Shown piece after piece: positions 35,815 to 45,407 of a DNA stretch of 64,000 nucleotides. The first letter of the stretch is position 1. Every line of letters begins with the position of its first letter. This stretch comes from Panopea generosa (taxonomy: Eukaryota > Mollusca > Bivalvia > Adapedonta > Hiatellidae): the NCBI GenBank assembly GCA_029582155.1, contig CM055897.1:4447001-4511000 (forward strand). Direction: 5' to 3'. Position numbers and translations under genes: made by a program. Below the pieces are notes generated by a model that saw only the letters and a list, made by a program, of their open reading frames with translations, did no database searches and was not told the DNA's origin.

Positions 35815-36065
35815 CGTGTGGTGGTGGTGGTGGTGGTGGTGGTAGTAGTAGGTAGTGGTAGTAGTAGTAGGTAGTGGTAGTAGTAGTAGGTAGTAAGTAG
35901 TAGTAGTAGTAGTAGGTAGTAGGTAGTAATAGTAGTAGTAGTAGTAGTTGTGACGGTGGAGATGGTAGTAGTAGTAGAAATGGTGGTGGGTGGTAGTAGT
36001 AGTAACAGTAGTCTTGGTGGTGGTAGTGGTGATGGTAGTAGTAGTAGTAGTAGTAGTAGAAGTAA

Positions 36066-36097
<32 letters not shown>

Positions 36098-36576
36098 GTA
36101 ATAACGTTGGTGAAATGGTAGTAGTAGTTGAAATGGTGGTGGGTGGTAGTAGTAGTAGTGGTAGTGGTAGTGGTGGTGGTGATGGTGATGGTGATGGTGG
36201 TAGTAGTAGTAGTGGTAGTGTAGGTAGTGGTTGTAGTAGTAGAAGTAGGTGTGATGGTGGTGGTGGTGGTAATAGTAGAAGTAGTAGAAGTGGTGGTAGT
36301 AGAAGTAGTAAAAGTAATAGAAGTAGAAGTAGTAGTAGTAGTAATGATGGTGGTGATATGGTAGTTGTAGTAGGAGTAGCGGTGGTAGAAGTAGTAGTTG
36401 TAGTAGCAGTAGTGGTGGTGGTAATGGTGGTGGTGGTGGTAGTAGTAGTAGTAGTGGTAGTGTAGGTAGTGGTTGTAGTAGCAGAAGTAGTAGTGATGGT
36501 GGTGGTAATGGTGGTGATAGTAGTAGTAGTAGAAGTGGTGGTTGTATAAGTAGTAGTAGTAGTGGTGGTGGTGTCG

Positions 36577-36607
<31 letters not shown>

Positions 36608-36855
36608 CAGTAGTAGTAGTAGTCATAGCGGTGATGGAGGTGGTGGTAGTAGTAGTAGTGGTAGTGGTAATGTAGGTAGTGGTTGTAGTAGAAGTAGTAG
36701 TGATGGTTGTGGTGGTAATAGTAGTAGTAGAAGTGGCGGTAGTAGAAGTACTAGTAGTAGTGGTGGTGGTGGTGGTGGTTATAGTAGTGGTGGTAGTAGC
36801 AGTAGTAGTAGTAATAGTAGTGGTGGTGGTAGTTGTAGTAGTAGTATTATCAGTA

Positions 36856-36892
<37 letters not shown>

Positions 36893-37056
36893 TGTAGGTA
36901 GTGGTTGTAGTAGTAGAAGTAGTAGTGATGGTGGTGATAGTAGTGGTAATAGTAGTAGTAGTAGAAGTGGTGGTAGTAGAAGTAGTAGTAGTAGTGGTGT
37001 TGTCGGTGGTAGAAGTAGTAGTAGTAATAGTAGTGGTGGTAGTAGTAGTAGTAGAA
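35815..37056. repeat. Long AGT/GGT trinucleotide array with higher-order repeats, ~1.24 kb
   Basis: The array consists of AGT, GGT and AAT-type triplets with few C on the plus strand. The marker TGTAGGTAGTGGTTGTAGTA or a one-base variant occurs at about 36219, 36461, 36671 and 36893, and GTCGGTGGTAGAAGTAGTAG at about 36573 and 37003. This shows repeat units of roughly 210-240 bases built from triplets. Apparent ORFs (Ser/Gly, Val, Thr/Leu runs) are artefacts. Confidence 0.95.
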
Positions 37057-37058
37057 GC

Positions 37059-37155
37059 TTTTTAAACGATTACATGCCAGAACTGCATGTCTAAAAAAAA
37101 CTCGGACACTATGGCGTCACACAGCGTGAGCTAATCAGTGCCAGTGCGTTATTGT
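37059..37155 (+). repeat. ~98-bp direct repeat, copy 1 (abuts AGT array)
   Basis: The copy begins at the end of the AGT array with TTTTAAACGATTACATGCC and ends at GTGCGTTATTGTA. It matches copy 2 at 37873-37971, including more than 30 consecutive identical bases around GGCGTCACACAGCGTGAG. Confidence 0.9.
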
Positions 37156-37533
37156 AATAACAATGTTATCAATGACCCTGTAATCTCTGCGGTTGGGGTC
37201 ATAAAAACGACAAAGACCATCAGTCTTTATTTAAAGGACATGATCATTGCCGTAAAGTGTGAATGTTTGCCGAAGCATCAGTCGAACAGGTAATTAATAT
37301 ATTATTTTTAAAAAAGTATAAAAAGAACAAAAGATAAAATCTTATTAAAGTAGAAGTAATATCAATAAAAGCTTAATAAAGAAATATTGTTATATTTGTC
37401 AGTACAAATAAGGAATAATGTGTAATAGTAGTTGTAATAGTAATAGTCACAGTATTAAATATAATTAGGACAAGTCCGATTTAAGATCTCCTGCGGGCAA
37501 TTTTGTCCGTACCCCAAATAGTTCAATAATTTA

Positions 37534-37612
37534 TGGTCGGAGCGGTGGTCAAGTAGTAATAGAGAGTTCGCCTTCCATGCGAAAAAGTCGTGGGTTCGAT
37601 CCCAGACCGCGT
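37534..37612 (+). repeat. tRNA-like SINE head followed by AGT-repeat tail
   Basis: GAGCGGTGGTCAAGTAGTAA supplies an A-box-like start. TTCGC-CTTCCAT-GCGAA is a perfect 5-bp anticodon arm with a TCC (Gly-like) anticodon, and GTGGGTTCGATCCC is a B box. GCGGT near the start can pair with ACCGC near the end. The T stem is weak, so this is likely a SINE or decayed tRNA and not a functional gene. About 40 bases later it passes into AGT repeats (37655-37710). Confidence 0.5.
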
Positions 37613-37654
37613 CATACTAAAAACTATAATAATAGTACTAAAGGCTACCTCGCT

Positions 37655-37671
37655 AATAGTAGTGGTGGTAT

Positions 37672-37707
<36 letters not shown>

Positions 37708-37710
37708 GTA
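37655..37710. repeat. Short (AGT)n array
   Basis: Nearly perfect AGT units follow the tRNA-like sequence. Scattered AGT units continue to about 37770. Confidence 0.9.
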
Positions 37711-37872
37711 GTAGTTATTTAAGTAAACGCATTAGCAGTATTGGTTGCAGTAGTAGTATAAGTAGTAGACTCAAAGAAATTATCGCAATTAAGGTATTTT
37801 TACATTCGTTGTCCCAAAATATTAGAAATACCTACCTTTTAAAAAAATGGCGAAAGTGTTAATAACCCACAG

Positions 37873-37971
37873 TTTTTTATACGATTACATGCCGTAACAG
37901 TATGCCTCAAAAAACGTTGGACACTATGGCGTCACACAGCGTGAGCTAATCAGTGACAGTGCGTTATTGTA
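37873..37971 (+). repeat. ~98-bp direct repeat, copy 2
   Basis: Second copy of the module at 37059-37155, about 814 bases downstream and in the same orientation. It begins TTTTTTATACGATTACATGCC (last 13 bases shared) and ends GTGCGTTATTGTA. Confidence 0.9.
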
Positions 37972-40283
37972 TTCCCCTCGTCACAGGCTGTGGGGCAATG
38001 TGGGATAACAGAAGGTAGTATCGATGTTCAATACGTACTTTAAGAAAATCCAATTTATACCTCACTGATGGACAAATAACACTTAAGAACAGATAATAAA
38101 ATCGAAAATCGAAATAATATTTTTAAAAACGTACGTCTGTAATAAATTGCAAATCATATCATATCATATATTCAGAATATGTGCCAAACTGTGAGATGAA
38201 ACTTTAAAAATTACGCTGAACAAAATTGTATAAATAAGGTTTAGGATATCGATTAAAGAACATATATTTAAAGTGTAACGATAAATACATTTTATAATCT
38301 AGGTAAACTATTTTACTGGTCCACAGATGTAGAGAGTGCTTTTATACTGGAACGGGTAAGCTCAATTTGCGACATTGTCGTATACATCCCTTTATGTTGA
38401 TATGGCCCCGAGACATTGATGTATACTAATAATAAAATACACATATATCCATAATCAAGTTATCATTTACGGGGATGCTCTTAAAATCTGATAGTGCTTG
38501 TGAAAAACTATAAAAAGGACGAAAATACTAAATTTATTTTATAAAAAAAATATACTCAGAAATTAAGACAATTTGTTATTAACTTGCGCAGAAATAAAAT
38601 TCTTTATTAAATGTGTTTAGTTCTTGTCTGGTCGACCCGGTGTCAGTATGTGACTGAAAGGGTTTCATGCCATGTGTGGCAGCGCTTAGAAAAGTGTCTT
38701 AAGTAATCTAGAATAGACACCATCGCTATATGATTTTTTGTTCAAAGTGACGCTAAACCTTATACAACAACATTTATCGTTCCAGTATATATGTAGTTTA
38801 TAAAATAACTCATTTTACCCCGTTAATGAAACCCTCACACATAAACAAATTATTTGTACCAAATTTATCAAATAGAATAACAAAAAATATAGCATACATC
38901 AGGTCATAAAATATGTCTAATTGTGTAACTTATGGGGATACTGGGATTAAAATAACATACCACACTGTAGCAAAATGACCAAGGGCCGACAACTCACAAG
39001 GGTAGAATACAATTATTAACAAAGTAAAATTTACAATTTTAATTTTACATGAATAAAATTACGAATATACAAGTATACAATATATACAAATTAAAGATAA
39101 TTACTCGACACAAAAAAAAAACACAGCTGGTATAAAAAAAGTCCTATGGTGGTATCATAATATCAACAATTATAGACCAATTCTGTATCTATTAACTTTG
39201 TGAATATCAGAATAAGCATCAACAAAATTTAACTACACATTTCAATCAATTCTAACATGGTGAATCTCAAATACTTCATCGTAAACACAATATCAACAGC
39301 TCAAAATATGTTCTCAGATTCCTCGGCCTATATTCTAACAAAACGCTTTTCAATACCGTGGATGTGTATTAAATTACATTCATTACCATCGGAATGGATA
39401 TGAACAATTTATACAACTTTACTTAGATCTGATTATGTCAAAAATATATATATCAGACATTTAAATACAACATAATATAAAATTCACATACCCATATGCC
39501 GTTATGTACTGGAACAATAACAAGCTCAATCTTTCTCGTCACAACTACACACAAATATGATTTTGCTAACTGGACATTGTTTCCATAACCGAGTCAGCAT
39601 TTATAGCAATACCGTCCACATACCTAAGTGAATTTCGTGTAAATCATGAAACAACAAACCCTCAATACATCGTACGATGCGAATTTTACGCTATTAGGCC
39701 AATGTAAACCTTAATTAGTTATATGACAAATAAAACCGTTAAATTATTCTAACTTTCTTAATACTTAATGGAATTTAATGAACTTAACTTCAAAAATGAT
39801 TCATTCTTTAATAAAAGAATGAAAATGTAAAAATATCTTAAAAACGTTGCTCCTATCGATCTATCAATACGTTTTAACAATTCCACGCTACCTTACCTAA
39901 ATATAGCCTATATCCCTACAATGGATACGTACTAGCTGACACTACTAAATTAGGCCACAACATCCTAACTATTTTGTTACACACATGCTATGAACATATC
40001 TTGGGACCATATTTTATTGTTAACACTCTCGCAGCTGAGGGCGGGGGGTCTTTGGTTAATAGAACATGTGACAGTTTATATCGGTGGCTTAATTACAAAT
40101 GGTATTTCCATGTATATATTAAACAACTATATTCTCTGAAACTGTTAATTAACATGCAAACATTCTTTGATTCTTTAAATCGTTAAAGAAAAGTTCATCC
40201 CAAAAACTACAATTAATTCTATACCAAAATCTCAAAATTCGTTGGGTTCCTTCACGAGGAGTTTTGAAAATACTTAATCTATA

Positions 40284-40285
<2 letters not shown>
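37972..40285. other. AT-rich stretch without genes
   Basis: Only chance-length frames, and no repeats or RNA genes that I can recognise. Confidence 0.55.
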
Positions 40286-40316
<31 letters not shown>

Positions 40317-40383
40317 GCTGCTACAGTCACCACCACCACTACTACTACTACTACTGCTAGAGTCACCACCACCACCACTACTA

Positions 40384-40415
<32 letters not shown>

Positions 40416-40440
40416 ACTGCTACTGCTACTACTACTACTA
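40286..40440. repeat. ACT/GCT/ACC trinucleotide array
   Basis: About 150 bases of ACT, ACC and GCT triplets on the plus strand. It is read as a poly-Ser frame on the minus strand, which is an artefact. Confidence 0.95.
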
Positions 40441-41214
40441 TTGTCAATTGTCAAATAGGTCGTAAAAAACGACTAGGCGTTAGCGTTTATTAAACGATCA
40501 ATCCACCTTATGTGATCTGTTATCAATCAGTAGTAATTAACAAGTTCTATTTACTGTTTTAAATTTCATAAAGTAAAACAATAAAGCGAAACAAAGTACC
40601 GATAACTGACGAAAGTCTCGGCGAGTATCACTTGTTATATTCCGGACATTTCCGATAGCGATTACCTGTAGCAGACGAAATATAGATTTTTAAGCAGACG
40701 ATCCGCGCAAAGAGTTATGGGTATTCGTTTCGCCATTCATTATCGTTGGTTTCCGTATACATATCTGTCTATCTCGTATTTTATAAGTTTATTTTGTTCA
40801 ATCATACGTAAAATCTTGGAGCCCAGAAGAAATTTGACTTTAAGGAAGATAGATAAATATATAGTGTTAGTGAGAGCCTTTATTTTCAGAGATCTGGGGA
40901 ACATTGACCATTACTTTCAGAGATCCAGGGATCAAAGGCCTAATTTTAGAGATCTAGGGATATTATCCTTAATGAAAAAAGTACCTAATTTGATCAATTT
41001 TATCAGAGACATATAAACAGAGATAGGCAACTGGTAGCACTTGTCTAAATTTCAGGTGGCACTTATTGGCTTTTTCTAGTTTAGTTTAAACTTAAATCTA
41101 TATAAGAGAAAATGATGTGATTTGTTGATGCAGATATGACATTCAAAATCCATGTTTGAGTTTTTGCCGCTTCCCGAAGGACAGAAGTTGGAAAACAGAT
41201 TCATATAGCTTTAT
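40441..41214. other. No gene seen
   Basis: A weak run of about 34-base imperfect repeats (TTTCAGAGATC-type) lies at 40888-40962. The frame at 40717-41016 has no recognisable domain. Confidence 0.4.
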
Positions 41215-41261
41215 GTAATCAAGGATAATCAGGTGACCGTAAAGGCCCATGGGCCTCTTGT
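41215..41261 (-). mobile_element. Hairpin-ended repeat B, 5' end
   Basis: On the minus strand this starts ACAAGAGGCCCATGGGCCT, with AGGCCC-AT-GGGCCT a perfect palindrome, then TTACGGTCACCTGA. The layout is the same as repeat A (ACAAGAGG, hairpin, ...CACCTGA), but the sequence differs. It abuts a repeat A 3' part running the other way. Confidence 0.7.
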
Positions 41262-41274
41262 AAGCTCTACTTGC

Positions 41275-41486
41275 CAAAGGCCATGTTTTTTGACGAATCA
41301 AAATGGTTTGAACAAACCTGGTAGAGGGTCTCCCAAGGAACATTTCTGTGAAGTTATATCAAAATTTGCCCAGTGGTTTCAGAGGAGAAGTTGTTAGAAG
41401 CTAAAAGTTAACGACGGACGACAGACGACGGACACCAGGCGATCACAAAAGCTCACCTGTGAGCCTTCGGCTCAGGTGAGCTAAAA
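41275..41486 (+). mobile_element. Hairpin-ended repeat A, copy 2 (3' part only)
   Basis: The sequence from GCCATGTTTTTTGACGAATC through AAAAGTTAACGACGGACGAC matches the end of the copy at 55579-56694. The terminus is a near-perfect palindrome of AGCTCACCTG and CAGGTGAGCT-type arms around GAGCCTTCGGCTC, ending GAGCTAAAA. This palindromic end and the matching CGCTCACCTGA near the 5' end of repeat A form short inverted ends. Confidence 0.8.
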
Positions 41487-41559
41487 TTAAAATGGAACTG
41501 ATATTGCTTTTATTTTCACAGAAGCATTGTTTGGTCGAGGAGATTCAGATTTGTTAAAA

Positions 41560-41605
41560 TGACTGGATTCCACTGTCTGAAGGGGTCAGGAGGGACCCCA
41601 AAATG
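41560..41605 (+). repeat. Left piece of ~323-bp tandem repeat interrupted by hAT
   Basis: GGGGTCAGGAGGGACCCCAA resembles the GGGGTCACAGAAGG register of the repeat that resumes at 44275, so the hAT element at 41606-44274 split one unit. Confidence 0.6.
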
Positions 41606-44274
41606 CAGTGTTTTCTCCAGAGCGCGTTTCTTGCGTTTTTGACGCAATTAAATCTCATTGACGCAATCAAGTTTGTTCAGTGCGTCCACTATGACGCACC
41701 CTTTAAAATTACGCATTCTTCGACAAATTGCTTTCTCCACTGGCATATTTTTTGTATAATCACAACGTAATTTTCCGGGAAGTAATATGGAATCATCAAA
41801 ACAACGGCATAATACAAGTTTCTTTACAAAAACAGATAATAAAAAAACTTCAGTTGAATCGGTAAGTCAATCTTCGGCACAATTGCCACTAAGTCCAAAA
41901 TTTCTGTTCAAGATTCTAAAAGAAAATTGCCTAAGATGGAAATTAGAGATGAATGGCTTGAGAAAAATTCATGGCTACGTAATGAGCAAGGAAAAATGAT
42001 TTGCGATGTTTGCCGTTCTACGGACTGTTTACTGGCTGGGAAAAGAGAAGTTTCCAACTTCAAAGTACAGCTTATTGTTAAATTTACATCGAGTTCAAGG
42101 TTGTTCATTTCCTGATGAGTTAAATGTCGAATCCACCACTACATACACCTCCCATATTTTAGCAGAAGATTTGCAAGACGCAATTTCCATTGTAATAAAT
42201 GAGGACCTCAGCTCAAAACTAGCCAAAAACCCATATATTGCAATTTTATTGGATGAGAGTTGTGACATTTCAGTTACTAAAAAACTTTTAGTATATAGTA
42301 GAACAATAACTTCAGAGTTTTGACTAAGAAACGCATTTCATATGCAATGTACAAATACCGGATGGTAGAGCACAAACTCTATATGATTCAGTGAAACAAG
42401 CCCTTGCAGCTCAAGATGTCCCATTAGAAAAGGTGCTTGCAATTGGTTCTGATGGCGCTTCAGTCATGACAGGTGTAAAGAATGGTTTTGTGGCACTAGT
42501 ACGCAGGCATGACTCGCCCTTTGTACTTGGTGTTCATTGGAAAGCACACAGGAAGATATCATAATTGATATAATAATTTTTGAGGGAACTTAATCTGCCT
42601 TGATCGAAATGCAAGATGCTTTCAAATAAAAGTTGATTTGATGGTGGTACAGATTGATATTAAACAAATAACATAATTATGTTTAGTTATTGCCATTGCA
42701 GCTATATATTTATTTGAAAATTGTGCAATTTATTTTTATATTATATTTGATTCTTATTACAGGTTAGCTCTTTGTTCCAGTCAGGCTGCTGAGAAGGTGC
42801 CTTACTTGAAGTTATATCAGCAGATCTTGTCGGATGTGTTCTATCATTTCAAGAGGTCAGCCCTGTGTAGAGAGAAATTGAAAGAAATTCAAACTGTTTT
42901 ACAAGACCCCTTGATCCAATATAAAGAATTGCACAGTGTTAGGTGGTTTTCGACGTATGTTGCTCTTGAAGCTGTCTATAGAACCTGGGGATCACTTGCT
43001 ACATATATGGAGTCACAGATGGAATCATCAAAGGACAGCACTTCAAAGGGTTTCTTTAAGAAGATTACCACATTAACATCAATAGCAACTACCTACCTGC
43101 TTATGGACATTATTCCTAAAATCACTCAACTCAGTTTGTTCTTCCAGAAAGATAACCTTGACCTGGCAATGCTGAAGCCAAGTGTTGACAGTGTCGTTCA
43201 GCAAATGACTTGGCTAAAATCCAATGATTGAAATTGTCTGTCTGAGTTTATTGTTGTTGCTGGAGAGAAACTCACTGTGTTCAAGGGGGTCAAAATTGTG
43301 GACACTCTTCTTCTTCGTCAGCAATTCATTAAGACCAGACGGACCTTTCTGAGTAATTTAATCCAAGAGATTGAAGGTTTCCTGCAGTAGCCACAGATAT
43401 TATCTTTAACATGGCTGTACTGAACATGAGTGGTCTGTCCTTGCTGTCAGAGATTGACAGAAAAGAATATAGAGTTACCCAGTTGAAGGCTATTACTGAT
43501 CATTATGACAGGAAGACAGTGGAAATCCTCCACTGTTGATGCACAAGAATCTTGCTGGAATTTGGAGAGATGAAAAGCCCTAGTTGTTCAACAGCAGTAT
43601 CCTTGCCATACTGTTATATCTACATGGAAGCTCTTGTCTGTAAATCATCCAGATAGTTTTCCAAACCTGAAGAAACTCAGCATGGTAGCACTATTGGCAC
43701 AACTTCAGACAGCAGCTGTTGAACGAGGGTTCGGTGTTCAAAATGACATCAAAGTTGCACCAAGAAACATATTTTCTAGCCAAAGACTGGACACCTTGAT
43801 TAAAATATCCCTAGGGCCTGATGTTGAGGACTTTGATTACCAGGAAGCACTGGCCAAATGGAAGGCAGTCAAGCAAAGAAAAATTGCCAAATAGGACTGA
43901 CCATGATATTGATCATTATATCAAGACTGCTGACAGCAGTAGGGTTGAACTGACTTTGTTATAACAGGTATTGTTTAATTCCAAAAATCATTTGATGTGA
44001 ATCTGTCTCTTCTAGTTGTTTTAACTTGTTAAAGAGAAACTTTTTAAAGTTAAATTGTTTTGAATTAAAAGTTTGTTTATTGAAGTTTTATATTTGTGTG
44101 AAACAGGAAATAAAACTGTTTTAGTAAAATATGTATTTTTCACCTCTATTTTTTTAAATTCATTAAGTTTTAGACTAGTCAACTTATGACCCCCAAAATT
44201 TGAAAATGACCACCAGAATTTTAGTGAGTGGGTCATTAATGACCCCCAAAAAAATGGAGCTGGAGAAAACACTG
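41606..44274 (+). mobile_element. hAT element 1: perfect 15-bp TIRs and AAAATG duplication
   Basis: The left end CAGTGTTTTCTCCAG (41606-41620) is the exact reverse complement of the right end CTGGAGAAAACACTG (44260-44274). AAAATG lies directly outside both ends (41600-41605, 44275-44280). Length 2669 bases. The left subterminal region repeats TGACGCA (three times) and TGCGT. The right one repeats ATGACCCCCAAAA. It contains a decayed hAT transposase. Confidence 0.9.
41787..43894 (+). pseudogene. hAT transposase relic (ZNF862/C17orf113-like), with one intron
   Basis: An ATG at 41787 starts a polar leader. After a frameshift near 41885 comes a zinc-finger-like KMICDVCRSTDC preceded by WLEKNSWLR. 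The core follows in pieces: IAILLDESCDIS, VLAIGSDGASVMTGVKNG, then an intron-like gap, LALCSSQAAEKV, LHSVRWFSTYVAL, and the C-terminal dimerisation motif LQTAAVERGFGVQNDI to TAG 43892-43894. At least five stops or shifts break it. The gap at 42552-42762 joins CAC-AG to G-TTA in phase, giving AHRLAL, and ends in TTATTACAG. Its donor has GA in place of GT. Family knowledge: hAT transposases cut and paste DNA; vertebrate ZNF862-type genes descend from this branch. Confidence 0.85.
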
Positions 44275-45010
44275 AAAATGGTAAAAATTTGGAATTTCAA
44301 AACTCTTTCTCTTAAGAATTAGTCAAATTTGTTCATATTTAACATAAATTATCACTATGATTAGGGATTTGAATCAAGATAAGATTTAAGGAGCTAGTAA
44401 TCATAGGGGCTCTGTGAGGGGACTTGGAGTTTTACATAGGGATACAATGGGAAAACGGGAAATTCTCAATTTTTCACCCATTTGTGCAAAATTATTATTC
44501 AGTTTGAGTTCTGAAGCATCATCTAGTCACAGCAAGTAAGATTTGATTCAATACGCAGGATTAGATTTCCATAATGGGCCATGTGGGGTCACAGAAGGCT
44601 TAAATTTGAAATTTTTCAACAATCTTCTTCTCTACATCCGGTTAGTCAAATTAATTCATATTTAATATGAATTATCCCTATGAATAGGGGTTTGAAGTTT
44701 GTACAAATCAAGGGGATAGTATTTATAGGGGCCCTGTTAGAGGACTTTGAGTTTTACATAGGAAGTCTATTGGAAAACGAAAATTCATTACTTTTTTTTC
44801 ATCCATTTGTGCAGAATTATTATTCAGTTTGAGTTCTGAAGCTTCTTCTAGTTATAGCAAATAATATGTGGTTCAATAAGCCAGATTTAATTTTCATAAG
44901 AGGCCAGGTTGGGGTTTCAAAAGGATAAAAATTGAATATTTACAAAAATCTTCTTCTCAGAAAATTCTCTTTTTCTCCTGCATTTTTGCAAAAACACTTT
45001 CGAATTTGAG
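44275..45010. repeat. ~323-bp tandem repeat, two to three units
   Basis: The landmark AGTCAAATT recurs at 44321 and 44644, and TTCAGTTTGAGTTCTGAAGC at about 44499 and 44825. A third partial unit begins near 44930. The array was opened by hAT element 1. Confidence 0.8.
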
Positions 45011-45109
45011 ATTTAAACCATTGTGTAGAATTAGCAAATATTTTTTTGTTACAAAAAGAGGATTGGGTCGATTTTGTGAAATTTCAAAGTCGAATTTGTT
45101 ACATAAAAC

Positions 45110-45159
45110 AACAACCACTATTTACAAGTAGTGTCCACAGACCCACTTCGGCCTCTTGT
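45110..45159 (-). mobile_element. Repeat with ACAAGAGGCC start (third family)
   Basis: On the minus strand from 45159 it reads ACAAGAGGCCGAAGTGGGTC after a poly-A-like run, sharing the first ten bases with repeat B but not the rest. The extent beyond about 45110 is unclear. Confidence 0.45.
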
Positions 45160-45407
45160 TTTTTTTTTAATTTCAAAAATCTCCGACGACAATACATGAT
45201 CAAGATAGTTGGGTGTAGCATCATCTCATGATAAATTATGTCTTCTGTGGTCAGTTTTTGAGTCGCCAGAGAAACTGATATTTAAATGTATTGTGACAAA
45301 ACTTTCACAATCTGAAAAGATGTCATTACTATAGACTGAAGTAGTTAGACAAAAAGAGTGTTTGTGCGTAGAAAACAAATTGTTCAACCATTTGTTGTTG
45401 CTGTATT

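Noticed and set aside
35748..36897. 292- and 171-codon frames in the AGT array
   Set aside because: Same reason: repeat-encoded poly-Thr/Leu/Pro and Ser/Gly, open on both strands.
37534..37612. Functional tRNA-Gly(TCC)
   Set aside because: Anticodon arm is good, but T stem and acceptor are incomplete; it runs on into a repeat tail like a SINE.
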